Origin: Pleurodeles waltl
Taxonomy: Eukaryota > Chordata > Amphibia > Caudata > Salamandridae
Length of the DNA stretch: 64,000 nucleotides
NCBI RefSeq assembly: GCF_031143425.1
Contig: NC_090444.1
Location: 1,308,711,324-1,308,775,323 of the forward strand
Direction: 5' to 3'
The notes below the pieces were generated by a model. The model was not told the DNA's origin and ran no database searches. It worked only from the letters and a program-made list of their open reading frames with translations. This document shows positions 1 to 12,615 of this stretch, in pieces. Within the stretch, counting starts at the first letter, position 1. Each line of letters starts with the position of its first letter. Both the position numbers and the translations under genes were made by a program.

Positions 1-151
1 GCAGAAGACCCTGCCAAAAGGGCAGAGTAATCCCACTGAACTCGCCCCAGAAATAGCAGAATATTGTGTGCAGCCCTATCACGCCACAAGACTTAAGTAA
101 ATAAAACCTGCAACAATTATACAAAAAAACAAAATACAATAAAAACCATAC

Positions 152-782
152 CGCTGCCAGAAGCGTTTCGTTTCCTTTCATTCTTGCCCATGCACCTCTC
201 ACATAAAAGTTTGTTGTTTCCCATCAGTAGCTCCACACAAGTGAAGTGGTAGAGACACGACTGTACAGAGCACTCCTTAGAGCTGGGGGTGTAGCCGTGG
301 GACAGGGTCTGGAAAGCTGTCTGGGGGTTCTGGTCTACAGCTGGCCTTAGCACTGAGAAGGGCCCTTCCTCTGCAGGGGTGGACTCTGTGCTGCTGAGGC
401 CGAGTCTGGAGATGGCGCTTCTGAGGTTCTCTTCATCACAGTTGTTATTACTGGCCTTGCCAGAAGTCCGTTCTTCAGAGGCCTGGTCTGTGTCGATGCA
501 GGGCGGGAGGGACACATTACTGTCGGGTGCATGCTTCAGTGAGCTTTCGCACTCTGAGGCCTCGCTGTCAGCATCCACGCTGCTCTCGCAGTGACTGCCG
601 CCCCCTTTGTCACTGCCCTCCGAGGGAGTCCCACTGACGACGGTGTCCAACGTGCCATTTACCTTTCCATCAGTCAGAGACCCGCCTTCCCCTTCAGAAA
701 TTATACTTTTCTGCTGCATTATAAGACGACTCTCTTCGCAGGAGGACATCCTCGCAAGTCCCCTTTCTTGGTTTAATACATT
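152..782 (-). CDS. USP45: USP45 coding exon (insert and Cys-rich finger region)
   Basis: Minus-strand coding exon of ubiquitin-specific protease 45, a cysteine protease that removes ubiquitin and is linked in mammals to ERCC1 and DNA repair. The exon reads open from an acceptor (CT on the plus strand at 783-784, after a pyrimidine-rich TTTGCTTTACAG) to a GTATGG donor at 150-151, and is 631 bp long, ending in phase 1. Diagnostic segments are the acidic serine-rich linker with DADSEASECESS and the conserved SVQSCLYHFT plus LLMGNNKLLCERC, which in USP45 precede the second half of the catalytic domain. The paired cysteines of LLCERC fit the zinc-finger-like insert of this USP branch. The paralogue USP16 was considered, but the DADSE linker and the VELLMGNNKLLC run fit USP45 better. 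The catalytic Cys and His boxes are not in this exon. The first ATG at 749 is internal, not a start codon. Confidence -1.
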
Positions 783-2847
783 CTGTAAAGCAAAGATTGA
801 AGTCAGTGAGCTAAACTGTGCATAATGGGTTTCCTTGAACAGACATCTAACATGCAGTTTTTACTAATTTACCACTCATGACGTGAAAGCTAGCAACAAT
901 GTGCCGGCTTTCATCCTACAGCGATGTTGCAGTTTCACTACAAACCAACAAGTCAACACTTAGTAGGACAAGTCTGTAAATTGCACGAACATCTGATGGA
1001 GTGTGATTGAAATCTAATAATTAGCATGGGAAGCTTGCAATATAGTGCTTAGTGAAATCGCATAGAAAATGTAAACGTTAACACGTGTATGAAATGTGCC
1101 CACAGGGAGTGGCCATCAATGTATTCGATGATTAATGAAATTGACTAATAATGAAATATTAATGTACTAATGTATGATTTTGTATTAGTATTAAGGGTTA
1201 TATGTATTAAAAATTGCTAATAAATCACTAGGCCTTAGTTAGCATGAGTCGGGGCCTAGCTGTCCGGTTTCATATTAAATGTGTTTTTCTAAACGTGCAG
1301 TGTGCTGACTTGCTAAAGGACATGTAGTTGTACTTTTCCAGAAGCTAGAAGATGAGTGTAACCGTAGTAGATTCATTCTCATGAAGACTCGACTTGCTCA
1401 AGGAGACATTCTTGCCAAATGCAACAGTGTAAACTTGCAATAGGTACAAGGCCGCCTGAACCGGTATGGACAATGGGACTACTGACTGAGCCTGAGAAAG
1501 TATAAGTTTGAACCTGACATTCTACCCGTTGGAGACGTCAATGACAGGAGCCAATAAACTATGTGAGAACTGTTATGGGGTGACAATCTTAATGAGGCGA
1601 GAAATAAACCATTGGATGGAGATGATGGTGCGCCAAAACTTGCCCAATTGGAAATTAGGGGACTGTACAACAAGTTTGATATAAAATTCTTGGACACGAG
1701 GAGAAATCAGCTATTACGAGCTATTACAAGCCATTTTGCCACTTCATGCTGTCACTCTGCCCGAAGACTTTGCTGTTTGATTCTTCAAACCATCCTTACT
1801 TTGCCTTGCCCGATTCTATACTTTTCCTCCTTATGAGGGATGTATTCCCTTTTGTTCGATCTTGCTGAACTTTGCTTTGTTTCCTGGCTGAAGGCAAATC
1901 AACTGATGTCCTGAGGACGAAGACTGACTCTGTATGCTGACCCATTACAGAGGGTAACTATATGATGATGAAATTGTAATTGTCTATTTGCCTTTTCTTT
2001 CTAGGTACCAACTGCTTCTTCGATAGAGACCCTAGACAGATGTTTTCTAAATTGATGTTGCTAAATCGTTTTGCATGAAGCCCAACATGCCAATGCTAAT
2101 TCGAGGTTAGTTAAGGAGTTCATTAAATGGACGCTAATAGACAAATGACTGAATCTATGCTTTGTTGAATAATACGCTATTGATACTCTGCTAAAGTTAA
2201 CCCATGTTGACGTCGTGCTATGTTCTAATATTCATGATCTTTGCTTCGATGAAATCTTATTCGAGTTGCCATATTATGACATTGTTGATGTGCTTCTTGG
2301 TTTTGAGACTAATAAACTTGCTAGTAGCGTGTAATCAACAGGGAATAAATATCATAAATCATACTAAACTCTGTGTGGTTATTCATGACTGAAAGGTCAT
2401 GGTGTGTTTCAAGTTTATTGACGTTACTGATTACTTTGATTGATTTGCTACTGTGATTATTGATGAGGTTATTGATTGACAGGTTGACTAGTTATCTCGT
2501 CTTAAGGAGACTTCAATCAGGGTCAAAAGATTCTTCGGCCTAAAATGAGTCCCAGAGTGAATAAATTATCTAGATTGGGATGCGTTAACACATCAAAAGG
2601 AGCTTTGAAATGCCTATTTATACAGGTTAACCTCTTCAGAAAAACAAGTCAGAGAAAAACAGAATGCGCCAAAGGAGAAACACTATTGATGCTAAAATAA
2701 AATAGTTCTGGCTTACATCAAGGAACAATCATTGGCAAAGCCAAATGGTCTCACCTATGCAAGAGCTACTTGCTTTGCCAATGCGTTTAAGCTATGCGGT
2801 ACAACACTATGGCTGCTGTTCAGCATGGTCAAAAGTTAGTTGCATAG
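783..2847. other. USP45 intron, no gene recognised
   Basis: Start of the 38.9-kb intron between the exons at 152-782 and 39711-39854. AT-rich sequence with no long open frame and no recognisable protein. Several AATAAA-like signals and a promoter-like mixture between about 1300 and 2550 make an old LTR possible, but I found no terminal repeats or duplicated target site, so I leave it unassigned. Confidence -1.
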
Positions 2848-4030
2848 ACCTGAGTCGCGTGGAGTGTCAGAGTGGAATGGCGAAGAGTGAAGAAGTGTTG
2901 TAGAGTTCAGTGGCAGAGTCACATTTTGGAGTGGAACAGTATGGAGTCGCACCGAGCAGCAAACACTGGAATGCCATAGAGTAGACTGGACTGGTGTAGA
3001 GTGCACTGGCGTAGTGTTGCAGAGTACAGTGGCACTGAGTGCAGTAGCAATGAATTTAGCGGCATACCGTGTAGCGTCATAGAATGCAGTGGTGTAGATT
3101 AGAGTGGCATAGAATGGTGCAGAGTTGAGTGATGCATAGGGCAGTGGTGCAGAGTATAGTTGAGTGGTACAGAGTGCAGTGGCGTAGAGTGGTGCAGAGC
3201 ACAGTAGCACAGAGAGGTGTAGAGTATAGTGCCATAGAGTGCAGTGGCACAGAGTAGTGTAGAGTATAGTGCCACAGAGTGGAGTAGTGCAGAGTGGCAC
3301 AGAGTTCAGTGGTGGAGAGTGTAGTGTAGCAGTGTAGTCTCAGAGTGCAGTGGAGTACAGCGGCGCAGAGAACAAAGACACAGAGTACAGTGATGCAGAG
3401 TACAGTGTAGTGGCATAGAGTGCAGTGACAGAGTGCAATGGCATAAAATGCAGTGGTTAAGAGTTGAGTGGAGTGGCGTAAAGTGCTTTGCCGTAGAGTA
3501 GAGTGAAGGGGCATAGAATGGAGTGGTGCAGGGTAGAGGGCTACTGCGTAGAGTGGTGTGGAGTGGCATAGAGTGTAATGGCCTAGAGTAATGTGGTGTT
3601 AAGTGCAGAGTAGACAGAAGTGGGGTGCAGTTGAATGCCATAGAGTTCGAAGCACAGAGCTTAGTGTTACAGAGAGCGTACTTGTGTAGCGTGTATTAGA
3701 ATAGTGTGCAGTGGCGTAGAGTGCAGTGTTGCACCATGGCATAAAGTGCAGTGGTGTAGAGTGCAGTTATGCAGAGTAGATAGGTGTGGCCTAGACTTGA
3801 GTGGCATAGTGTAGTGGCAAAGAGTGTAATGGCAACGAGTGCATTGGCATAGAGTAGAGTGGTACAGGGTAGAGTGGAGAGGCATAGCGTGAGGTGGCAT
3901 AGAGTACAGTAGCATAGGGTAGAGTGGTACAGAATGCAGTGGCATGGAGTGGTGCAGAGTGCAGTAGTGTGGAGTGGTGTGGAGTGATGCAGAGTGGAGT
4001 GGTGTAGAGCAGAGTATGCATGGTATGGTA
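2848..4030. repeat. Degenerate satellite on a 5-bp step
   Basis: About 1.2 kb of tandem sequence. It is made of variants of AGAGT, GCAGT, GGCAT, GGTGT and ATAGT, usually arranged as a 15-bp unit such as AGAGTGCAGTGGCAT. The phase is held in multiples of five bases over long runs (for example 3150-3340), with slips in between. The open frames on the minus strand (Leu/His/Ser/Thr/Cys-rich) come from the repeat and are not genes. The array starts just after 2840 and fades near 4030 into ordinary AT-rich sequence. High divergence between units suggests an old, non-homogenised array. Confidence -1.
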
Positions 4031-4189
4031 GAGCACTGCCATTACAGACAACACATTTTCAATTCAAATTACCATTACATTTGCACAGACATACAGTTTT
4101 ACTAATAAAACTATACAGTGCGCAAACGAAAATGTGTGGAAATTGCATCACCTAGTGTAATGATTTGTTCTGATCATATTAAAGTATTT

Positions 4190-6310
4190 GCTTCAGGGGG
4201 TAGAGGGCTGGGGGGGCCAACATCAGCGGTGGAAGCGGGGTACCCCGGGCCTTCTCTCCCCTCAACAAAACCACCAAGGAGGCCCAAGACTGCAAAGGTC
4301 TAAACTGTGGGCACGCCCGCGCTAAATCACTGACTTTGAAGATGCACGACTGTTCTGGGGATCAGCCTGCACACCCTTAAGATGGCGGCTGTGATGGCGC
4401 TCACTCGCTCATGAGACTCGACCTGGACTCCTGCGGAACACGCCACATACCCTTACCTGGTGGGCAGTGTGACCGCCTTTCCTGCATGGTTCTGTTGTCT
4501 ACAGCGGTGCTGGTGAGGACATCCTGGCAGTTCAACTTTGCTGGAGACTTCGCCTCGGATCGGTGCCCAGGCTTTGGTGCGGACGGCGTGGAGCGGCCTG
4601 GCTACCCGGAGGCCTAGAGTGAAGCTGCTTCTCGACACCCCTGCCACATGGTCTTCTGAAGTGGCTTAAGTCTCCGATTCATCTCCCACTGATGGCGATG
4701 AGCACCCAGCTGGCTTCCAACGTTGCCTGAATTGGTTGGAGCTTAGGGGGATTTGTGACAGCCCACAAGGCTTGAACATCAGGGGTGAGCTGGGGGTATT
4801 CTTATGAAGCACTGGCGTTACAGTGGACCACAACTTACGCTCCCTATCTGTGGCACTGGCTCTGGCTCTCCAACAGACTGCCGCATGTGCCCTACATCTC
4901 TCTCTGGCACTTTAATTGGTACATATTCCCTTCATTCCCACATTCTCTTTCAATAACTGTTTATGGTAACCTGCTTATGCTGGATGGTAAAAACCTAAGT
5001 TGTTGAGGGGGACGGATGGCCAGTTGCTCAACAGATGTGGGGGATCTGCACAGCGGGATGGCTGTTTCATATGAGCCTCACTGAGCAATGCCATATCCCA
5101 CACCAATTGGGCCCCTCTGCTGTTGTCAACATTTCTTCACCAATTGTGAGGGCTGGGACACTCCTTTGTTTGTGGTGGGCTCCTTGGGGGTGTTGCTGTA
5201 CAGGGCACGACATACACCCTCATTCAAGCTAACTGGGACACTGCCTTTCAACATTTTTCCTCCTATCAGTGTTGCCTACCTTAATCTCTTGCAGCTGGGT
5301 GGGGCGATCATGACTGCTCATCACAACAAATAAAAAGGACAACTCCATCAAAGACTTACTCACTAAGCCCATGATCAAAAAGCCAGAACACCATAGCGTG
5401 GCTTCCCTATTGGCGTCCTCCTCAGCAGATGGGGTGGTTTCTGACCAAATGGATGAGGAAGCACTGGTCACTCGGGCGTTCTTGGAGAATCTCTTTGGCA
5501 CTTTGATAGATGACAGTGCGGCCCTCAAACAGGAAATGACGATGGATGTAAAGGACATTAAGATATGGGAGAATTAGGACAGAGAGTCAACGCCTTTGAA
5601 GAGGTTGGTGACTCAAGAGCGGAAGAGCTTGATGTGCATCGGAGTGAACTGCTGGATCTCCCAGATAGGAACATTGAACTGCACTACCATTTGGAGGACC
5701 TTGAGAATAGGTCTCGGAGTGCCAACATAAGAATTAGAAGATTCCCTCTCCATGCGACATCAGGGAACTTGGAGACTATTTTGTCATGTGGCGCCAGATC
5801 TCGCTAAATAAGACATTACACTGCTAAATCCCTGAGCATGTCCCAAGACATTCTGACCTGTCTCCGCTACTATAAGCAAAAGGAGGCAATCATGGCTGCT
5901 GTATGAGATTGAAACGCCATCAACATCAAGGGTAACAAGGTCTGGTTATATCAGTAACTATCTCCCGTCACCCTGCAACGCTGCCGATCACTAAGGCCTA
6001 TCACAGAATCTTCCAAGCACGGGGGATTCGCTATAGATGGGGACATCCCTTTTGCCTCACGTTCATATGGAACGAGACATGGAGTGTACTCACAATAGAT
6101 GAAGCCACATGATGCAGATATTATAATCCCGCCCTTCCCTGCAGAGTCCCTCCCATTATTCATCTGGCTCACAACGCTCCACGTGACCAAAGATGAAAAG
6201 ATTGACCAAAGCTACATGGATGGAGAGCCGCAAGGCAAAGGCAGACCTCATATGCCAACCCAAGCATCAGGAAACCACCTGAGAACCTGAAAATGACTAA
6301 AGGATAGTCC
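4190..6310 (+). mobile_element. L1/Tx1-type LINE, 5' part (5'UTR and ORF1)
   Basis: GC-rich leader from about 4190 to 5370, including an AAGATGGCGGC-type start region near 4380, followed by a recognisable L1-type ORF1. The downstream part is lost or displaced: at about 6315 the sequence passes into the 3' end of an oppositely oriented LINE. A decayed ORF2 of the same general clade lies at 20123-24200 in the same orientation and may be the other half of this copy. The exact 5' end is uncertain because I see no target duplication. Confidence -1.
5371..6290 (+). pseudogene. L1/Tx1 ORF1 protein remnant
   Basis: Remnant of the RNA-binding ORF1 protein of an L1/Tx1 LINE, which coats element RNA and acts as a nucleic acid chaperone. 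The first frame (5371-5577) and the second (5565-5807) overlap and differ by a frameshift. Together they show a long heptad-like coiled-coil stretch followed by LEDLENRSRSANIRIRRFP, the signature entry into the RRM-like domain of L1 ORF1 proteins. After 5807 the frame is broken by stops, and only scattered similarity to a C-terminal domain continues to about 6290. Non-functional as it stands. Confidence -1.
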
Positions 6311-6319
6311 CTCTGTGGG

Positions 6320-8335
6320 GCAATGTATGTATGTATATCGTATTTTTTTAAAGCGCATTCCGACTCAGGAAGAGCATCGAAACGCTAATGTAGAGGGAGA
6401 GGAGCAAAGGGAAAGAGCCAAGAATCCACAGATTCCATCCCAAAAAGCAACTAATAATAGAAAATAAACAAAAAAAGAAATTACTTGAAGGTACAAACCA
6501 GGGTGCTAAGTGACTACTATCGGGGGAAGAGCCTTGTTTTAACCAGTTTCCTGAACCTTAAATAGCAAGGTTCTTGCCGGATATTCAAGGGGAGCAAGTT
6601 CCAACTTTTGGCAGCAGCCACAGTGAAAGCTTTATCCCCCCATTTTACTTTATGAGTGCGGGGGACCTGAATTCAAAAGGCATTAGAGGACCTCAGGTTT
6701 CTCTTGGGAGCATGCCAACAGAGCTTGGTGGTAAGGTAGCGAGGACCAATCCCGTAAGCAGCCTTATACGTCAGACAGAGTGATTTAAAAATAATACGCT
6801 GAGCCACTGGAAGCCAGTGAAATTGTTTAAGACTCTCTCTGACAGATACCCGCCGTGAGAGGTTAAAAACCGCTCTAGCGGCTGCATTCTGGACCAATTG
6901 CAATTTATTGATCGAGGCCTTATCCAAATCCAGGAATAAGGCATTGCAATAATATACCTTAGACATTACCAACGCTAAAATGGCCGAAACTCTCCATTCA
7001 TGCTGAAGATATGGAAAAAAATTCCTGAGCATTTTAATAAACCAAAAGCCTATCTTTAAAATATGATTTACCTGATTTTTAAAAGATAAGCAATCATCAA
7101 ATAGAATGCCCAAATTCCTACTGACCGTAGAAGGGACAGGAAGTGTACCACATTCTGAGCTCCACCAGCGTGAGCTCCATAACTCTTTTCCTGGTCCGAA
7201 ACAGAGAGTTTCGGTTTTGGTGGCATTCATTTTCAACCAATTGGTCTTCATCCAATTGCTAACCGCTTGCATGCAGTTATTGAACTGATCCGCGACCTCA
7301 TCCCAAGGTTTTTTAATAGGGATGATAAGCTGAGTGTCATCCGCATAAGAAGAAAGGAAGAAGCCAAAGGAGCGGATCAGACTGGCCAGCGGGGCAACAT
7401 ACACATTAAACAGGGTAGGACTCAGAGAGGACCCCTGTGGAATCCCACAAGGTAATAAATAAGGTGTGGATCTAAAATCACCACAACTTACAGCGGTCCA
7501 TCTGTTAGTAAGAAAAGATTCCAAAAGCTTAAGGGCTCTCTCTTTTACCCTAACTTGGCCGAGGCGGGACATCAAAAGGTGAGGGGAGATGGTGTCAAAT
7601 GCCGCCGATAAATCTAATAGTACTAGGATGACCCCTTGACCCTCATCCACCAATTTCCGGATAGCATCGGAAGATTAAATCAAGGCTGTCTCCATAATGT
7701 GCGCCTTTCTGAAACCATGTTGAGAGGTGTCAAGGGCTCCCACTTCCACTAAGAAATCAGCTAATTCCAGATTCAAAATTTTCTCTAAAATCTTTGCCAG
7801 ATAGGGGAGAAGTGCAATTGGCCGTAAATTGTTAAGATCCTGGCTGTCTCCATCAGGCTTCTTCTTAAGGGGAACCACTATGGTTTCTTTCCATATGGGG
7901 GGGATACACCCCGGATCTCAAAACCTCCTGAAAAATAGGTGCTAACGCCCGTGCCATCAGATCGGGGGCTAATTGAAAAATAGAAGGGAGGCAAGGATCC
8001 ATAGGGGAACCTGATGTAATTTCTAAGATCCTCCTTCTAATAACATCCTGAGTTGGGATATGAAAATCAGATAACGCTTTACAGCTAGCTTTAAAATCGG
8101 TAGGCTCCCAAGAGGGGAGTTCCCTAGCGATCTCATGATGGGCAAAATTATTGTGTATGGACCTATGGACCCACTCTGGTATGCATCAGTTTGGATGCTC
8201 TCCTGCTCCAGTGTGAGAAATGCTCGTAATCCTGCTCCTCCACACTGGGTTCTACCATTCTCAGTGGTGGAGCTTCCTGAACAATTCAATTTATGCATGG
8301 ACGAGTTTGGCAGCTGCAACATGGACCCCATTTAG
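6320..8335 (-). mobile_element. CR1/L2-type LINE, 5'-truncated
   Basis: Minus-strand non-LTR retrotransposon. Its 3' end is at about 6320, where the element finishes with a short tandem tail (CATACATACAT on the minus strand), the kind of microsatellite tail known for CR1/L2 LINEs rather than a poly(A). The 3'UTR is about 6320-6672, RT coding sequence runs 6673 to about 8000, and the copy fades out by 8335. The endonuclease is missing, as expected from 5' truncation. No target duplication was found, which is common in this clade. Confidence -1.
6673..7878 (-). pseudogene. CR1/L2-type LINE reverse transcriptase
   Basis: Reverse transcriptase of the LINE at 6320-8335. The frame 7653-6673 carries the fingers/palm motif LLDLSAAFDTI, the GIPQGSSLSPTLFNVY motif, the catalytic SYADDTQL box (near 7320-7350) and the C-terminal LQLVQNAAARAV and HWLPV motifs typical of the CR1/L2/Jockey group. 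The upstream frame (7878-7675) holds the LRPIALLPYLAKILEKIL motif in the same reading frame, separated by a single TAA near 7675. Farther upstream a G-run at about 7897-7903 breaks the frame again. The damage is light, so the copy is moderately young but dead: it lacks endonuclease and has a nonsense codon. Confidence -1.
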
Positions 8336-9656
8336 GCCAATTATTGTAATCCCAAGAGAGGACCGCCTCAGTTATGTTGTTTAATGTTGTTTTTTGTTAT
8401 ATCCTTCTTTTCCTTCCTCCTTCCCTACTCGGCTCCTCATGTACAGATGCACTCTACATGCCTTCTACATGCCTACAACATGCGCTTTGCATTCTCAGAG
8501 CCGTAGAAGCTGCGTTTTGTCAGGAGAACTATTGCCAGCGTTGTTAAGTTCTTTTCTCAGCAAATGCGATTCCTCCTTTCCTTGTACCCACGTTGGTTGC
8601 TGCGGCGTCCTCACTCCCAGTGGCTCTTGCGGAGGCTGCTATTAGAACTAGCTTCTTCAGGTTTAACTGCCACTCAAAATGGTGGCCGCAAATCCTTGTG
8701 AGCTCAGCGCTCTAGTGTTTCTACCTTAGTCTCGTGCTAAAGCTTCCCTCCAGCTGTTTCTCTCTGGGAGCCCTGCACTTCAACCGTCATCCTGAGGAGA
8801 ATGAGCAGTGTTCCTGAGGTGCCTCGTTTCATAGAGAATTCTTCAAGTTTTGAGTAATTATTTCTTTTTCTTGTTACGGCATGCACACCAGCTACTTTTT
8901 CCCTTTTGAAGAAGCTGAATTTTTTCCTTCTTCCAACAACTGGCTATTGGCTTTCGGAGGAGAATGTGTTTTGGCTTAATAGAACTTCAAGCAACTGCAG
9001 TAAGGAATCCTTTTGTATGATTTCCAGACTTGCCAATATATATACATATATATTCAATAACTTTTTGCTTTGCAGACTTGTCAATCTTAGAGACAAACTT
9101 CAGTTTTCAGACTAATTCCTACAGACTGTGTTTGAAAAAACAACCTTGATAAGGAGTTTACGTTTCCTGTAAAAGACATTAGTAGTTTGTATATTTGTGA
9201 ACTTTTGAACTGTTCTCCAGAGAACCTTGGAAACCTCTGACTCCTGGAGAAAAGAAGATATTAAGTTAACATTGTTCTCTTAGAGAGAGGCGAGTCACTC
9301 AAAAGATCCAGGTTAGGAGAACGATAGAATTGGGTGAATGTGAATGGTTGAACAGTTGAATGCGCAGTAGGAATGTACTTATCTATGCTCTTATCCCCCG
9401 ACTGCAGGTCCTTCCTTTAAAGAAATTCCAATAAGAAGAAAGGTGCAGGTTTTCAAAGACACACACTGAATATCCTATCTTCAAGTAGGAAACACAGGCT
9501 GGAACTGGATCTGGAGGCGGCCTCTCTTTTTCTAATCCCATTCCCCTTTTCCCCTAGCAGATGCAGGGTTCAGATAATCAATGAAAGTCTGAGCATGCAT
9601 CTGTTGGAGGGAGTTGGGTAAAAGGCATCTGCTCCTGTGGAAGGTTGAATAAATGG
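8336..9656. other. Unassigned non-coding segment
   Basis: About 1.3 kb between the truncated LINE and the 5' LTR of the Gmr1-like element. No significant open frame on either strand. The sequence has a repetitive, UTR- or LTR-like feel, and after removal of the Gmr1-like insertion it reads straight into the sequence at 20123. It therefore belonged to one contiguous stretch before that insertion. I cannot assign a family. Confidence -1.
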
Positions 9657-9661
9657 GTAAT

Positions 9662-12351
9662 TGTAAGGAAATGCCTCCTTGGCATGGTTGCCCCCTGACT
9701 TTTTGCCTTTGCTGATGCTATGTTTACAATTGAAAGTGTGCTGAGGCCTGCTAACCAGGCCCCAGCACCAGTGTTCTTTCCCTAACCTGTACTTTTGTAT
9801 CCACAATTGGCAGACCCTGGCATCCAGATAAGTCCCTTGTAACTGGTACTTCTAGTACCAAGGGCCCTGATGCCAAGGAAGGTCTCTAAGGGCTGCAGCA
9901 TGTCTTATGCCACCCTGGAGACCTCTCACTCAGCACAGACACACTGCTTGCCAGCTTGTGTGTGCTGGTGAGAACAAAACGAGTAAGTCGACATGGCACT
10001 CCCCTCAGGGTGCCATGCCAGCCTCTCACTGCCTATGCAGTATAGGTAAGACACCCCTCTAGCAGGCCTTACAGCCCTAAGGCAGGGTGCACTATACCAT
10101 AGGTGAGGGTACCAGTGCATGAGCATGGTACCCCTACAGTGTCTAAACAAAACCTTAGACATTGTAAGTGCAGGGTAGCCATAAGAGTATATGGTCTGGG
10201 AGTCTGTCAAACACGAACTCCACAGCACCATAATGGCTACACTGAAAACTGGGAAGTTTGGTATCAAACTTCTCAGCACAATAAATGCACACTGATGCCA
10301 GTGTACATTTTATTGCAAAATACACCCCAGAGGGCACCTTAGAGGTGCCCCCTGAAACTTAACCGACTGTCTGTGTAGGCTGACTAGTTCCAGCAGCCTG
10401 CCACACCAGAGACATGTTGCTGGCCCCATGGGGAGAGTGCCTTTGTCACTCTGAGGCCAGTAACAAAGCCTGCACTGGGTGGAGATGCTAACACCTCCCC
10501 CGGGCAGGAGCTGTAACACCTGGCGGTGAGCCTCAAAGGCTCACCCCTTTGTCACAGCCCAGCAGGGCACTCCAGCTTAGTGGAGTTGCCCGCCCCCTCC
10601 GGCCACGGCCCCCACTTTTGGCGGCAAGGCTGGAGGGAACAAAGAAAGCAACAAGGAGGAGTCACTGGCCAGTCAGGACAGCCCCTAAGGTGTCCTGAGC
10701 TGAGGTGACTCTAACTTTTAGAAATCCTCCATCTTGCAGATGGAGGATTCCCCCAATAGGGTTAGGATTGTGACCCCCTCCCCTTGGGAGGAGGCACAAA
10801 GAGGGTGTACCCACCCTCAGGGCTAGTAGCCATTGGCTACTAACCCCCCAGACCTAAACACGCCCTTAAATTTAGTATTTAAGGGCTCCCCTGAACCTAA
10901 GAATTTAGATTCCTGCAACAACAAGAAGAAGGACTGCCTAGCTGAAAACCCCTGCAGAGGAAGACCAGAAGACAACAACTGCCTTGGCTCCAGAAACTCA
11001 CCGGCCTGTCTCCTGCCTTCCAAAGAACTCTGCTCCAGCGACGCCTTCCAAAGGGACCAGCGACCTCTGAATCCTCTGAGGACTGCCCTGCTTCGACGAC
11101 GACAAGAAACTCCCGAGGACAGCGGACCTGCTCCAAAAAGACTGCAACTTTGTTTCAAGAAGCAGCTTTAAAGAATCCTGCAACTCCCCGCAAGAAGCGT
11201 GAGACTTGCAACCCTGCACCCGGCGACCCCGACTCGGCTGGTGGAGAACCAACACCTCAGGGAGGACCCCCGGACTACTCTACGACTGTGAGTACCAAAA
11301 CCTGTCCCCCCTGAGCCCCCACAGCGCCGCCTGCAGAGGGAATCCCGAGGCTTCCCCTGACCGCGACTCTCTGAAACCTAAGTCCCGACGCCTGGAAAAG
11401 ACCCTGCACCCGCAGCCCCCAGGACCTGAAGGACCGAACTTTCACTGCAGAAGTGACCCCCAGGAGTCCCTCTCCCTTGCCCAAGTAGAGGTTTCCCAGA
11501 GGAAGCCCCCCCCTTGCCTGCCTGCAGCGCTGAAGAGATCCCTTGATCTCTCATTGACTTCCATTGCGAACCCGACGCTTGTTCTAACACTGCACCGGGC
11601 CGCCCCCGCGCCGCTGAGGGTGAAATTTCTGTGTGGGCTTGTGTCCCCCCCCGGTGCCCTACAAAACCCCCCCTGGTCTGCCCTCCGAAGACGCGGGTAC
11701 TTACCTGCAAGCAGACCGGAACCGGGGCACCCCCTTCTCTCCATTGAAGCCTATGCGTTTTGGGCACCACTTTGAACTCTGCACCTGACCGGCCCTGAGC
11801 TGCTGGTGTGGTAACTTTGGGGTTGCTCTGAACCCCCAACGGTGGGCTACCTTGGACCAAGACTTGAACCCTGTAAGTGTCTTACTTACCTGGTAAAACT
11901 AACAAAAACTTACCTCCCCAGGAACTGTGAAAATTGCACTAAGTGTCCACTTTTGAAATAGCTATTTGTGAATAACTTGAAAAGTATACATGCAATTGAA
12001 ATGATTCAAAGTTCCTAATGTACTTACCTGCAATACCTTTCAAACAAGATATTACATGTTAAATTTGAACCTGTGGTTCTTAAAATAAACTAAGAAAATA
12101 TATTTTTCTATAACAAAACCTATTGGCTGGATTTGTCTCTGAGTGTGTGTACCTCATTTATTGTCTATGTGTATGCACAACAAATGCTTAACACTACTCC
12201 TTGGATAAGCCTACTGCTCGACCACACTACCACAAAATAGAGCATTAGTATTATCTCTTTTTACCACTATTTTACCTCTAAGGGGAACCCTTGGACTCTG
12301 TGCATGCTATTCCTTACTTTGAAATAGCACATACAGAGCCAACTTCCTACA
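9662..12351 (+). repeat. 5' LTR of the Gmr1-like element
   Basis: Long terminal repeat of 2690 bp beginning TGTAAGG and ending TTCCTACA, matched almost base for base by 17429-20117. Its middle third is C-rich and contains open frames (10833-11171 and 11206-11775). The second of these changes length in the 3' copy through a homopolymer indel, so coding is unlikely. An AATAAA lies at 12084-12089. At 2.7 kb it is long for a gypsy-class LTR. It should hold the promoter and the polyadenylation signal, but I cannot place the transcription start. Confidence -1.
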
Positions 12352-12370
12352 TTGGTGGATCAGCGGTGGG
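12352..12370 (+). other. Candidate primer-binding site
   Basis: The bases following the 5' LTR read TTGGTGGATCAGCGGTGGG. A TGG just inside the LTR is what is expected for pairing with the CCA end of a tRNA. I could not match it to a particular tRNA from memory, so the primer identity is open. Confidence -1.
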
Positions 12371-12615
12371 GTACAAGACTTTGCATTTGCTGGACTACTC
12401 AGCCAATACCTGATCACACGACAAATTCCAAAATTGTCATTAGAAATTGATTTTTGCAATTTGAAAAGTTTTCTAAATTCTTAAAAGACCTGCTAGGGCC
12501 ATGTGTTAGATCCTGTTTAGCATTTCTTTTAGAGTTTAAAAGTTTGTAAAAGTTTGAATTAGATTCTAGAACCAGTTGTAGATTCTTAAAAAGTATTCCA
12601 ACTTTTAGAAGCAAA

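Noticed and set aside
152..782. Assignment of the exon to USP16
   Set aside because: The acidic DADSE linker and VELLMGNNKLLC run, together with the two upstream exons, fit USP45 better than its paralogue.
1300..2550. Possible solo LTR in the first intron
   Set aside because: Promoter-like composition only; no terminal TG/CA pair with a target duplication was found.
2836..4054. Several overlapping minus-strand open frames rich in Leu, His, Thr, Cys
   Set aside because: They are translations of the pentamer satellite, with the same words in every frame.
10833..11775. Open frames inside the 5' LTR (112 and 189 codons) repeated in the 3' LTR
   Set aside because: Their repetition follows from LTR identity. 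The longer one changes length and C terminus in the 3' copy through a homopolymer indel, which argues against coding.
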